From Bigelowiella natans CCMP2755 (Eukaryota; Cercozoa; Chlorarachniophyceae): a DNA stretch of 64,000 nt. The translations under genes were made by a program, and so were the position numbers. Positions 1 through 11,994 of the stretch are shown in pieces. Location of the stretch: the NCBI GenBank assembly GCA_000320545.1, contig ADNK01000053.1, positions 62,001-126,000 on the forward strand, in the 5' to 3' direction. The notes below the pieces were generated by a model, which was given only the letters and a program-made list of their open reading frames with translations, did no database searches and was not told the origin of the DNA. Each line of letters begins with the position of its first letter. Position 1 is the stretch's first letter.

Positions 1-828
1 ATACATCTGCGTCAATCCCACCATGTGAATGCCGCCATTCGATTGACTCACCGGATCATCGGCATACCCCCCTCTCTTCTGAAAGGAGCGGAAGCGAAAG
101 GCAAAGGAGGCGAAGCTGAAGGAACTGAAAAACCGACAGACAAAGGTGGGGGGGGGGGGGGGGGTTCTGTGCTGCTGTACGCACTTCTTACGAGCAGAAG
201 CAGTACTAAAGGAACGGCTGAGAGGAGGATTGATGACCACCGACGACGATAACATCATAATCAAACCCTCTTTCTCATGGATTTTCACCTTGAAATACCA
301 CACAACACAATGAAAGGGGGGGGGTGTAAGAGGGCATGGACTCTCTGTATATGAAGCACGAATCATCATCAAACATGCGTGGTCGTCGTTCGTTTATCTT
401 ATCCGTTCATTGGTGTTTTGTTTCTCCCCCCCCCCTTATCATTACCTGCGATTGATCAGCTCAAAGCAGAGCCTCCGTCAGGATCGAAGGGCGTCGTTGT
501 TGTGCAGGTGTGTCGTGTGTTTAGTCAAGAAAATACCCGAATAGTGCGGGCAGCGATGAAATTTTAAGACTCGATGGGCAGTCGTCCTGTGCTACTTTGT
601 CCTGCGGTTGCGTCGTCAATGCATAGTAGTAAGAAGCCGCTTTATGCTGCTGCTTTGAGAGAATGATGATGATATTATGACGATGGACGATTATGATTGA
701 GTGGAAACACGATGGAAAATAAAGGTAAATTGTCCAAGTGGAAGCAAGGTTCGCCGTCGCTTTCTCGAAACGGATACAATAGGTTATCCTCGTACAAATT
801 TGTGTGGAACATATAATGTATATTTATA

Positions 829-910
<82 letters not shown>

Positions 911-1400
911 TATACACGCAGCTTTGAGATTTCTGGCTCTTTTATTCACGTCATCCAGCTTCTCCTCCTTCCACTGACTCACAGGCTGATTGGCTCTGTT
1001 GTTGTTGTGGTTGGCGTTTACTGCGCGCATAGGCGATGTGATGGAGTTCGTTTATGCTTCTGATGCGGAGGTAAAAAGAAGAAGAAGAAGAAGAAGAAAA
1101 GGGGAATACGAAGCAGCAGCACGATGATGTGCTGCTGCTGCTGCTGATGATGATGGTGATTGGGAAAACATTGTTTTCTACAAAACTGTGCATTCTCGAT
1201 CCATTGGTCCGAACATCATCATCCCCAGCCGCCTCCTGCTTCGTGCTGCTCTGCAAGCAAGCTCACTACAACGCCATATTGACCGCAACAATCAGGTGAA
1301 ACGTAAGGGCTTTGAACTGATACAGAGGATGCCTCGGATGGTAGGAACAGCTCAGCATTTATAGACAACAACGAAAACAACAACAACAACAACAACAACT
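1..1400. other. Low-complexity non-coding stretch
   Basis: I see no supportable gene. The stretch holds a 17-base G run at about 148-164, shorter C and G runs, a compound AT/GT/GA microsatellite (829-906), GAA and GCT trinucleotide runs near 1075-1145 and an AAC run near 1375-1400. Short ORFs here are made of these repeats and show no splice or family support. Confidence 0.6.
829..906. repeat. Compound (AT)n(GT)n(GA)n microsatellite
   Basis: About 78 bp of AT, then GT, then GA dinucleotides without interruption. Compound dinucleotide arrays of this type recur every 1-3 kb throughout the window, mostly in introns and spacers. Confidence 0.95.
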
Positions 1401-2660
1401 TCAACAACAAGGACTTGTCGCATACGAAATTTTCAATGGACGATAAGCACCGACTATGCTACATTCAAAGCTCGCAGAGAGCAAGAATTTTCGCATTTCT
1501 TTTTCGCAAATGTTTCGCTACTCTCTAGGAATCGAATCGCAACTACACGTATACGACGTGCACAAATGACCGAGCTAATTCGTCCTTACTGATGAAAGCG
1601 ATTACAATGTACCACGTGCGCAATCATTAGGTGTTTTCGGACTATAAGAAGACACTTGCATCTGCGGGAATAAAGAAACAAGCAAATCTCTTCGTTAGAC
1701 GTGCAGCATAGTCACATACAGAGTGTAAAGCAGAATAATTTGGCGTCGTATGCGATGCATCCATGGCTTCATTATATGATATGAAGTAGACTTTGCGCGT
1801 CAATCGATTAATGGAGATAATCTTGCGTTAAAGGAATGCGAACGCAACGAATGATATGGCATTATTGTTCCCGGCTTCGGTTGCGATGTATTATTGGTAG
1901 TGTAAGCGCTATATTTATCTACGCATATCTTATCTAGAAAGTCGCGAGCGACTCTTCGTTGTGCAGCTAGTACGTTCATATCAACTAGCACGCGATCACA
2001 CACATCTATGTCTATTTTTACAATAAGGCAGCTCGTCTTATCAAGACTTTGCCAATACGCATAGTCATCACGATCGACCACATGTCGAACATCAAAGCAC
2101 ATCTGGACACAGCCATGCACAGCACATATATACCGCGCTACATCCTAGCCGCTGCTTTGCACAGCTACATGGGGATGCCTGGCCATTGATCAAATTTAAT
2201 TTGATTTATTACATCCTCTAGTCTTACAACCTAGCTACTGTGGCTGTCACGAACTATCTAGCTATGCAGGTGGCAAGCTGACTAGCCATGCGCATCGTCC
2301 ATGTGTTCGTTTTGAAATTACTTGATTTATGTCATGGACATATAGTAAAGCAAATCACATCGGTTGCACACGTACGCAAACTATGTCTAGAGGGTTTGCT
2401 TCTGCCAGCAGTAATTCTACTCCCTTGCCTCGATGCTATCCCATTCCTGAATCGCACGAATCTCCTACGGTTGTCCGCTTATTGAGCGACCAACGTAACA
2501 CCTTTGCATGCAGAACGAGCACCACCATCAGCAACAAGTGTCGCATTTAAATGGATGATGTCATTTATGCTATTACGCCGACTTCTTACTTCCAAGACTA
2601 GGGAAGCGACGCTACGAGCATTGATTAGACATTGAGTTAGCACTAACCCAGAGTTTGATG
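1400..2660. other. 3'-flank spacer of the hydratase-2 gene, TGCA/AGCT-rich
   Basis: About 1.2 kb with almost no microsatellites but many short palindromic words (AGCT, TGCA, GCTAGC, GCATGC). It lies immediately 3' of the minus-strand hydratase gene that stops at 2663, and contains the minus-strand copy of the dispersed 3'-flank element (2137-2227). The ORFs present have no splice or family support. Confidence 0.5.
2137..2227 (-). repeat. 3'-flank dispersed element, copy C
   Basis: Read on the minus strand, it shares GAGGATGTAATRAA, then an AT-rich stretch, then a core of about 26 bp (CATGTAGCTGTGCAAAGC followed by AGCGGCTA) with the copies at 56261-56345 and 56422-56510. It lies about 440 bp downstream of the hydratase stop at 2663 and in the sense orientation of that gene. 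Confidence 0.75.
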
Positions 2661-2662
2661 CT

Positions 2663-2792
2663 TCAGAGCTTCGCTCTAGGCCGTTGCTTAAGGAGCACCA
2701 TCTCGCATCGGCTCATAACAACCTTGAAAACGAGCATAGCGAATGAAGAGATTTCACTCTCTGAGTTCGTCAATTGCCGATCCCCAGCGGCG

Positions 2793-2830
<38 letters not shown>

Positions 2831-4324
2831 CTTGTTAGTCTCTTTGACCCTCGTTTCGAACACAACCGATTCCGTCCCAACGTTGTTCCCGCCAGAAACC
2901 TTCCACATCCTCGTGACCAGTGTTTCCCCCGGTAGCACGGGCGAAGAAAAGCGAACGCACATCGACTTGTTTGTTTGTCGTGGCGCAGAAGCAAATGGAG
3001 GCAGTTGAAACTTAGATTAGTCAACCGGGGTTGCTCATTGAGAAACATGAAAAGAAAACCATGATCGAGAGCAAGATCGTGTACCAGCATAGTCTTTTCC
3101 CTCTCATTCTCGTTCCCCCCATCTCCTCCCCCTCCCCCTCCTCCGCCCCTCACATCATCGTCGCCGACCTGCATTCTGGAGGGGTCGTTGCCACCGAACG
3201 CTGCCAACACGTGCCTAATGGACACAATAGACCGAAGAAGCAGCATGGAGAGGAGGAGGAGGAGGAGGAGGAGGAGGAGGAGGATGTGAGACAGAACCCA
3301 TAGCTAGATCTCAGAATAAACACACGAGGATGCTAGAAAAGGAGATATACTCAAAGAGAGATAATGATGATGATGATTCACAAATCTGTTATACTTGCTG
3401 CTGCGCTTGGTTATCACCACCACCTAGCTGCTACTTACCTTGCCGAATGTCCCAACGTGCACAACCCGTGTAATATGGGGCGCGGAAACTTGAATCGCTT
3501 TGCCTGGTTGTTTCGGAAATATTTTGGGAGTGGGGTGGGGGGGGGGTAGTTACTACTGAGAAGCTTTGAGGATGACTCCGGCGCAATCAAACGTGCTGAT
3601 GAACTATACGAAGCTAGAGCCGCTTTCTTTCTTATGCTCATTTTTGGGTTGTTACATTCTTCATCTCCCCCCGCCTCCTCCATCCTGACCTGTTTTGCAT
3701 CGATATGCAGCGGGTTGTAGTCGCCGGAGAGCCGGTATAACTCCGCCTGCGAGAGTGCAGAATAGATAACGTATTTCTTTGCTTACTGGGCGTCGTGGCT
3801 CTCCCAACAGCGACATAAATGATGATGACAATAATAGCAGTCGTCACTTTAATAACTATCATTTTCATCGTCATCACCATCACCTGCGACTTGGACGTTT
3901 TCTGCACAGTAACCAGATCTGGGGCCCGATCTGGGATCTTCACGTTCTGATGAGCATAGCAGCATGTCGGTTCGAAATAAGGACAACGAGGGTGATGATG
4001 ATGGTGATGATGATGGCAATCAACGACAAGAAGGCCAACGAACTACCAACGTTTCTTCTAATTCAATGCTCTTTTGCTGGAATTTTGGACGAGGGTCATC
4101 GTTAATTTTCATGGTATATTCCACTGCCTGTTCAGATCTACTGTAAGTAGTACCCTAGAGTGTGCCTTTCCATACTTCTTCGCATCCTTCACGCCGACAT
4201 AGAAAGTACCACTAGAAATTGGTCGCACCGTGTGATAAGAATGCATCCAGTTGTTTTACGTAATTAAATATGAAACACACACACAATAAGAATATATAAA
4301 TATGTACATATGTGTGTGTGTGTG

Positions 4325-4359
<35 letters not shown>

Positions 4360-5328
4360 ATACATATAATGTGACATTACGTCGTGATCGTGGCGTACGG
4401 GGTGCCGTCTTTGCCTTTAATCTCCATTAGCGACTCGACCAAAGTTCCCGACCTCTGTTCACAGTTTTATAAGTATTTCGGGGAGGATGATGGGGGGGGG
4501 TTCGTGAGAGTGTGTCTGAGATCGATTGTGTGTATATCTACGTGACAAAAACCAATCATTTACAGTGCCACGACAGCGCTAAATGCCTGTCATCCATGAT
4601 CTTTATTTTCTCCCAGCATATTTCAATTCCAGCCGTGTTGTTACAGAACGAAAGACATCTGGTGGTGTAAGTCTCATGTCACGTGTTAGATTTTCTCCTC
4701 TTACTACTTAAAATAACACCTTGGGATGCACGCCAATGACAGTTGAGTGAAGCATGAGGTCAGCACCATTAGTCGGCAATTGCCTGGATATTTATTACGG
4801 CGAAACGACGTTCCATCATATCTACAGATGACATTCCTTCATCGTGCTGCACAGATACCGCATCACTACACAACACTGCCATTCTGTGCTATCTGGCTGA
4901 CTAGATATTTGTTGAGTTATGTGCTGTTTGTTGGCAATCATCCATGCTACAAATTGAGAATTTGAATTATTGATAAATGGCCTTCTTTAGGGTTTTTACT
5001 TGTGAATCTGGATTTGCCTTTCTCCATCGAGGGCAGGACCTCTAAATAAAATCGTTGATTAGCTCACAAAACCACCAAGGTCATAAGTCTGAACATATTA
5101 ACTTATTACTACTTTACTACTACTACTACTAATTGCTACAGATGAGCATAAGCAAGCTAAGAGAAAATATCAGAATATATAATAAATGAATGTACTTTGG
5201 TTTGATCTTCGAAGCTGCGGCACTAGCTCGCATAGGTGGGGAAGGAAAATCGACTACGTCCTCTGACGTACCCTGCGTGAAAGAAAGATAGAACACTTTG
5301 ATGGAGATGGTTTAGAATAATTACAGAG

Positions 5329-5407
<79 letters not shown>

Positions 5408-5768
5408 CTGTCCCTCTAAACACATTTCAATAACTTAAATTATGAGAGAAAATGGTGCTTTGAATTTCACCACCACCACCACCACCACCACCTTAAATCC
5501 CAGCACGAATGGATATGTCGGGAAAGAAGCAAAGTCCCCAGCTTTCTCGTAGCTGCACATAAAAATTGTGATCATCGTCGCTTTGAATATTCAACTAATT
5601 CCACGCTATCCTTCTATCATCATCCATATTGCACGAGACTTTCAACGTATTTGTTTCCTACATAAATCGCATGTCACTCGATCCGATGCCGAGTGCGTAG
5701 AGAATGAGGTCGCGCTTGTTGTATGAAACGGGAACCACCACGGTTTCTTTCCTTTCATTATTTCCCCC
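2663..5768 (-). CDS. Enoyl-CoA hydratase 2 / MFE-2 hydratase domain (MaoC-like), peroxisomal; 5' end not found
   Basis: Hydrates trans-2-enoyl-CoA to (3R)-hydroxyacyl-CoA in peroxisomal beta-oxidation; in the family this domain is either stand-alone or the C-terminal half of multifunctional enzyme 2 (HSD17B4). Read on the minus strand, spliced exons give in order SYNKRDLILYALGIGSSDMR (5768-5662), YEKAGDFASFPTYPFVLGFK (5552-5492), GTSEDVVDFPSPPM (about 5270), GPALDGERQIQIHK (about 5030), LPTNGADLMLHSTVIGVHPK (about 4770), GTLVESLMEIKGKDGTPYA (about 4450), IPDRAPDLVTVQKTSKSQ (about 3950), LYRLSGDYNPLHIDAKQ (about 3740), PRPILHGLCTLGHSA (about 3480), HVLAAFGGNDPSRM and RFSSPVLPGETLVTRMW (3215-2850). 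YRLSGDYNPLHID carries the hydratase-2 active-site Asp/His motif. The protein ends in AKL, a canonical PTS1. No start codon is in frame in the first exon, so an upstream exon or SDR part is missing. The exon carrying the usual RGAGGFG motif was not located. A (TA)n run interrupts the last exon. Confidence 0.85.
2797..2828. repeat. (AT)n microsatellite inside the hydratase-2 gene, in frame
   Basis: Read on the minus strand it follows AETNK-type sequence (KETNK) and is translated as alternating Tyr-Ile before INNAAGDR. No AG acceptor lies between the possible donor (AAG/GTGTAT) and NNAA. Confidence 0.8.
5333..5404. repeat. Compound (CT)n(AT)n microsatellite in a hydratase-2 intron
   Basis: About 28 bp of CT followed by about 44 bp of AT. 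It lies in the intron between the exon ending PFVLGFK and the exon beginning GTSEDVV. Confidence 0.95.
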
Positions 5769-6448
5769 CTGCATTAGATTTATGTTGCTTTTACAGAACT
5801 CTCTCGTTCGTTATTATGAGCGAACGCTGAGGCTGGTTGCCGAGGGTGGGGCACTCTGGATGCTCCGATTTGCCACTGTGAGCAGCGATGTGTCTCAGTG
5901 TAAAAATGTCACCTATTATCGGTAAAATATCGATATTTCAATTGTCGCATCTGCAAAATAGGCTTTGTACTTTGCCGACTGTCCTAAAATACACCTGCGA
6001 CGAGATATTTAGGAAGGCGCAGCAATAGATTCTCCTACGTCTTTCATCTCGTCAGTTTTGATTGGAAGTCCTGGGAAGTCTCTTCCTAATTACAGGCCAT
6101 TTTTGGTGTATTTCTCCCACTTTGAAGCGTGTTTCGGGGATTTTGCGCCGGAAAAGCACAAGCTAGGAGAAAAAATGGGTCAGCAGGCAGGCAACTCTGT
6201 GGAGTTGATGCTCATTTGTGCAGACTTATTCCATGGCAACCCTGTGACTTCTTTTTTTCCCTCCGTAATCTTGACCAAGCTGGAACGGAGGCGATCTTCT
6301 CCCAAAACCTCGCTTGCCAATGAAAAAACACCGCAGTACTCGCGGTGTGCTAACTCGCGGTGTGCTAACTAGCACAAATTGAGTCAATGCGGGAAATTTC
6401 ATATCTCCAGGCCTTCTCTGGACGAGTGCAACCCTCATAGCTTAAGCA
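5769..6448. other. Spacer, possible missing 5' exons of hydratase-2
   Basis: No exon could be assigned. The upstream start or SDR exons of the minus-strand hydratase gene might lie here, but I found no sequence resembling the SDR cofactor motif. At 6343-6372 an 18-bp unit (CGCGGTGTGCTAACT and flanks) is tandemly repeated. Confidence 0.4.
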
Positions 6449-7348
6449 TTGTTCTTTGGTCTAGCTTTTGTTGTACGAATTCTCCAAGACATATTAATGA
6501 AGCACAACAGCCGCTCGCTCTCTTCCTCCCTGAGCATCCAGTCGTGGCCACTGACACCGAAGAATGATCGGAAGTCTTTTTACCGAGACTCCCGCCCAGT
6601 ACGCTCATTGCCACTTGGAAGGAGGGAAAGAAATGAAGTGGGCACTAGCAGTATGAAACTCAAGAAGCAGAGGCACAGCTATAGAAACTTTAGCTTTCGT
6701 GACCACGTGCAGGATACACTCAATAAAACGTCTGCCAATGGATCAATATGCACTGGAGTATCTGCATCACTGTTGTCATCAAAGCTTCATTTATCATCGT
6801 CATTCTCGTCATCATCGTCATCGATGTCACCATCGTTATCATCAAAGGGCCTAACAGCACCCCCCTTTCCTCTCCGATTCATGTTCGCAGTGCGTGAAAG
6901 ACGAGATAGATTGTCATCGTCGTCTTTACCGCAAGAAAGGGGCAATCCCAGTTCCTGTGCCAAAACCTTGGTGATGACCACAAGATCTCAGCAAGAGAGG
7001 GGAAAGAGGAATTCTAAATTCCCTGCTGCCAAGAATATGTCGATGATTACAGCATCGCATCATCATCATCAAGTTCCTCCTCGCCAACCCCTAATGAAAG
7101 TTGGGACGTTGAAGGTAAACGTGGCACAGATGGACTATCCGCAAGCCCAGAACTACTTAATAGATTCAATTCATCTCCGCTCAACATCCTCATCATCATC
7201 ATTATCATCATCATTATCATCCTCATCATCATCATATTCGAGGGAAAACTTAAACTTTTATCAACCATCGCCACCATTCATTGGTCGGAAGACACATAGC
7301 CGGAAATTCGTCTGGAATGATCAAGTAGTACCTATCCGCGACGTATGA
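6449..7348 (+). CDS. Serine-rich ORF of uncertain status
   Basis: A single open frame of 299 codons from ATG to TGA, unusually long for this repeat-rich spacer. Two serine tracts come from TCA/TCC trinucleotide repeats (about 6780-6840 and 7185-7235). The rest is basic and polar, with no domain that I recognise. The C-terminus reads GRKTHSRKFVWNDQVVPIRD. It is followed directly by a TGCA-rich 3'-type spacer, as the real genes here are, which slightly favours a genuine gene. No homology is visible and the ORF could be fortuitous or the last exon of a longer gene. Confidence 0.35.
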   Translation: MFFGLAFVVRILQDILMKHNSRSLSSSLSIQSWPLTPKNDRKSFYRDSRPVRSLPLGRRERNEVGTSSMKLKKQRHSYRNFSFRDHVQDTLNKTSANGSICTGVSASLLSSKLHLSSSFSSSSSSMSPSLSSKGLTAPPFPLRFMFAVRERRDRLSSSSLPQERGNPSSCAKTLVMTTRSQQERGKRNSKFPAAKNMSMITASHHHHQVPPRQPLMKVGTLKVNVAQMDYPQAQNYLIDSIHLRSTSSSSSLSSSLSSSSSSYSRENLNFYQPSPPFIGRKTHSRKFVWNDQVVPIRDV

Positions 7349-8006
7349 GAAAAAGGGGACTTAAAACTAAATCATGAAGACAATTGTACACATTGGCTGT
7401 ATCTACCAATACGATAGACCTTGTACAGAAATTTGCAGCGGCGCATTGTGTGAATGCAGCTAGCTACGAAACAGTCCGAGCTTTGCGAAAAAAATGATCG
7501 CTCCATTAGCCACGTACATGCCAATGCAAGTTGTGTGGTGCATTTGAATTTGCTTTCTAAATCAACATGGCCACTGTTACAGCGCGACATGTGCATCATT
7601 GCACTGTTGTGCAGTTTGAATTGAGTCAACAAAGATTTAGTTGATGAATTGAAGATCGTGACAGGCATGCCGACTGACTACATGTAGTGTGTTGCACCTA
7701 AGCCATGCAGCAGCCATAGCAGCCAAAAATGTGCGAGCAAGCACACACACGCCCAACGAGCTATGCGCTGTGCTAGTACCATAGCATGTAGTTCATATGC
7801 TATGCAGGTACGGATGCGCTAGATGACAATGTAGCGTACAAATGTGTATGTGTTAACACTACAGCCTTACGGCGCAAGGGTGCGCTATCATCTATTCCTT
7901 TCTTTACATCTAATAACTTTGGGCAAGGCAATCGGGGAAACAAAATTACGCTATTTTCAATCTTTGGTTACTCAAGACAGCATGGTCTTAGGGAAGCAGT
8001 ATCAGC
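7349..8006. other. 3'-flank spacer, TGCA/AGCT-rich
   Basis: The stretch is free of microsatellites and rich in TGCA, AGCT and GCATGC words, like the other 3' spacers in the window. It separates the serine-rich ORF from the minus-strand gene ending at 8007. No gene is supported. Confidence 0.5.
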
Positions 8007-8517
8007 TTATTCAAGTAACTTCAGAGCTTGTTGGAGCCGAGTTGTTGCCAAACGAACTAGCATCTTTTCTGCAATCCTAAGATGACTTGTGCTTAGTGTT
8101 ACTACTGCTGACATCGATGATAATGATAATGTTGATGGTGGTGGCAGCGATGACGAAGACCACTTATTTGTCATCGCTCTTCTCGGTTTTCTTCTAGATG
8201 ATCCCTTTCCAAGACCCATAGCCTGCACACACACACACACACACACAATATTAACATAGAAAAGAGAGAGAGAGAGAGAGAAACGAGAATAAGTGAGAGA
8301 GGATAACGGAGGTATGAGGGTTTTATATTTGCTCATAATTTCTCAAAGCTCGAGTTTTGCCAACACCCCCGCATCAACGCATAGTCTCACTGCCCCTGAG
8401 GTGTGTGTGCTGTGTGTACATATCTCATCTAAACTTTGGAGTTCCTGTAGTATTTAATGACATTATCATACAACCCTCCCCTCCCTCTCCCCCCACGCAC
8501 ACACACAAACACACACA

Positions 8518-8557
<40 letters not shown>

Positions 8558-9160
8558 AAAACGTGCGTACATTATATTCTGCTGCTCCCCGTGCTCCCCC
8601 TCGGGCTAGGTTCAAGCGTTGCTGCCGCAGCCGCGTAACCGATGTGGCACCAAAGATAGTGTCCTCAAGATCGATCTCTTCGATCTGTGCTCGGAGAGCT
8701 CTTATGCGCTTATGCGTTTTCAACGAGGTAGGTACAGAGGAGGGTGTTTGCTGGATCAGGATGATAGCCTTCGAGCACGCGCGCTTCAGTGTGAGCCATA
8801 CCTTATTTCCACGAGCGCATGAGCGATTCTGTACCTGCAAAGAATTTGAGCGGTTAACGTACATAGTATATATGTACATTTCCATACACGAGAGACGAAG
8901 CATACATTCTATTGTCCCAACATCCGTTGATGATAGGTGATGGAAAACTACGAATTTCAATTGGAATTCTTGAGTGTACATCTCAACATCCCATTCGAGC
9001 TTTAATATTGTTCAGAATCGTCTATAATCTAGATATGCATGCTGCTTGGTATTCACCCCCCCCCTCTCTCTCTCTCAATCTCTATATTATTAACATCTCG
9101 CTCATTCAACAACCTCCGCCTTCTTCATCTCCTTCAATATCGTGAGCAGCTTCTGGACCG
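8007..9160 (-). CDS. 3' exons of an unrecognised helical gene
   Basis: Three minus-strand stretches look coding and splice in phase or nearly so. The first (9160-9114) gives VQKLLTILKEMKKAE between an AACAG acceptor and a GTTG donor. The second (about 8840-8570) gives a basic helical stretch with IRALRAQIEEIDLEDTIFGA and VTRLRQQRLNLARG. A last exon gives SSRRKPRRAMTNKW, a serine tract and finally AEKMLVRLATTRLQQALKLL before TAA at 8007-8009. An acceptor at CTTGGAAAG keeps phase 0 with the preceding AAT/GTACG donor. The protein looks coiled-coil rich and basic. I do not recognise it. It lies directly downstream of TTLL on the same strand, so it could be extra 3' exons of that gene, although the TTLL frame has its own stop at 9642. 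Confidence 0.45.
8503..8554. repeat. (CA)n microsatellite
   Basis: About 50 bp of CA/CAAA repeats on the plus strand, lying in a presumed intron of the minus-strand gene. Confidence 0.95.
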
Positions 9161-9535
9161 CTGTTAAAAAATACAACTCATGAGGAACGATGCAGACATG
9201 GCACATTTTTCGCACAAAACTCAACGAATTTAAGAGACACAATCTTATGGTGCTTCCAATATCATACCAAAAAATTTGCGGCAAAAAAATCCGTTTTTTT
9301 ACAGTTTTTAAATTAGCATTCTCGGAGTCTCAAGATATGTTGGGTACGAATAACGGTGTGTGTGTGTGTGTGTCCCTGATGACTATCTATGCAGAACCGG
9401 CTCTTCTTCTAGGAGAATTTGAGAGGGTTTCACGGGATTCTTTTTGTCCATGCTTCTTTCTTTTCTTCTTGTACCTTGTTGGAGAAGTAAAAATGTAATT
9501 TCTTTTAAACTCGACAAAAAACGCGCGCACTAACA

Positions 9536-9576
<41 letters not shown>

Positions 9577-9641
9577 TGCAACTTTTATGCTTTTGGCATG
9601 CGTCTATGTGTTTTGCATGGCCCACACTATGCATTTTTTCA

Positions 9642-11950
9642 TTACACGATGATTTGAGGCGTGGCTGTGGCAACGCCCATAGATATTCCTGGCCGCATTT
9701 CTTTATTATCGATGTAGTCGTCGTTTTTACGACTGCTAACGTTCAAACGAGAGCTTATCCTAAGCTGCGGCATCGTCATCGTTGTCCTTCCTATCGGACG
9801 CTTGTGACAAGCAACCGGTGTGAGCTTCGCCAGAGACGACGAGGATGATAAGGAGGAGAACGCTCGAGGTTCTTGCGGCGTTGTTGAAGGCGACTGCGTA
9901 TTATACGTGGAGAATGCAGCGAAGGATGACGAGGAAGTTAAGGATGACGTGTGTTCCGACGATGACAGTAGCGTTGACGACTCTGACAACGACGATGCTA
10001 AGGACGGTAGTGGTGACGGCGACGATGGGAATGACCGCTTGTTGAACATCGGCATGGCAGGAGAACTAGCAGACAGGGCTGCATTTAACGTAGGATCAGC
10101 ATATGTGTTTTGCTGATGCTGCTGCTGCTGACACCGCAGCTGCTTTAGGCGAAGTAGCACGCTGGATAATGAGGATGTTAATGACGACGAGGAGGAAGGT
10201 GAGACAGTGACGGATGAGGGAAATGATGGGTTGGATGATGCCATCGTATCCGTAGTGGAGGAGCCATCGATCGAAGAAGAGTAGAGAGGCCCTATTTCTA
10301 TTGCAGTCTTTGCAGGTATTGAACGATTGTGAAATTGATGAAGACGAGGTGTCAAACGAATCCCACTGAGCGTATCTTTGTAGGATCGCCGGCTAGATGG
10401 ATACACAAGTGTATATCCTGTCGCCTCAACGATGCGGTTTTCATGGGCGATGCGCGCCTCTGTTAATGCTTTGCATGCCAGATCAAAGTTCCGTCTCCAC
10501 TGGTTATACCTGTTGACACATGGGCACGATGAGCTTTGGGGAGCGCAAAAGAAAAAACCTTCGATGATGATGCAAATGCAAATGTTACTAACTTGGAACA
10601 ATATCAAAAAAGACGTAGAAACCAGTATGAATGACAAAGTTGGTGACGATGGATGCTATGAGGAGAATGATGACGACGGATACTGGCCTACTTTGTCGAT
10701 GAGCTGCGCGGTGGCGGCTCTTCACATGGCACTTTTTTGGGATCACACACTGCCATGGGATCGATGAGCTTGAACATATCTCCCACGGCGGCAATATTTA
10801 CCTCCGCATCAACCGGAGTGTCACAGTTGACAGACGAGTATCTATTGTATGGAAAAGGAACGAAGGATTTAGGAGGAAGTTATATGGAGTTGAGGGAGAA
10901 ATAGGAGGAAAATCGATGGAAGAATGATCAAGAGCATTAGGAGGGGAAGGAAGGCGGGGACAATCGTGAGAAAATATCCAGAAACCCGACAAATTGTGCG
11001 CACGCACATACGTGGAAACATACATTTAAGCACACCAGTGGACACTCCCATTGTTCTCATCATAACTGTCCGATCATCATCTCCTGCTATCGTCCTCATG
11101 GTGCTTGCTACCTATTAACTTCAATCAACCACGGGTTCACGTCTTGGTCAATCAGGATGTCCAGCCCAAGAAACTGGAAGCACATTCCCCCGTCCAAATT
11201 TTGCCTTGCGATGTGATGCTGGTGCCCGGCGAGGATGCCCTGAGCGGATGTATCAATTGTTTGGTAGATAAAATACAAAAGGTGTGTGTAGAAGGTGTGT
11301 ATTTAGTATTTTGGTATAGGTATGTGTAGATTAGAATATGTGTCTCTGAGAGCACCTCGATGGGCAAGACCATTTTCACCGCTATATCATGGATTTTGTC
11401 CCACAGTTGGTCGACATCCACCTGATAAAGACAAATGAGAAGTCTCGAACAGAATGGAGGAAGAGGAGGATGAGGAAGAGGCTACACAACACGGGAACGG
11501 TGCGAATTCAATGAGCATTCGCTCTCTTTGCCAGCTATTCTCTACAATACTGCATAGATTCAAGAGGAAGAGGAATTTGGAACAAACCCCTTCTTTCTCC
11601 CGTAGCCTCTTCTTAAGAGCAGAAATCGACCACTTGTGGCCGACATTGGCACATTTGGCGTCGGTGTTATACACGAAGTCAGGATTTTGCTTGTTGAGCG
11701 AATAGTTTGTAAGGTGCTGCATCGAGTCCAGCTTTTCGTCATTTCCTGCCTCAATTTCACAGGGAGGAACATAGGGTTTTGTGCAGAAACGCGCGAAGCC
11801 ATCCTCGTGCACATAGATCCGCAGAGGAGACACACTCGTGATCAAGACATATCTATGGATGGGAAAAAGGGGGGGGCAATGTGAAAATGTTAACCTCGTG
11901 TATGTATAATAAGACTGTTAATGCTTTTTGCGCATATATGTTTGTGTGCG

Positions 11951-11994
<44 letters not shown>

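Noticed and set aside
1800-2120. 106-codon minus-strand ORF in a TGCA-rich spacer
   Set aside because: It lies beyond the hydratase-2 stop, in the 3' flank type of sequence, with no homology or splice support.
9820-10116. Acidic plus-strand ORF of 98 codons
   Set aside because: It is the antisense of the TTLL Ser-rich tail; Ser codons read backwards give Asp/Glu-rich frames.
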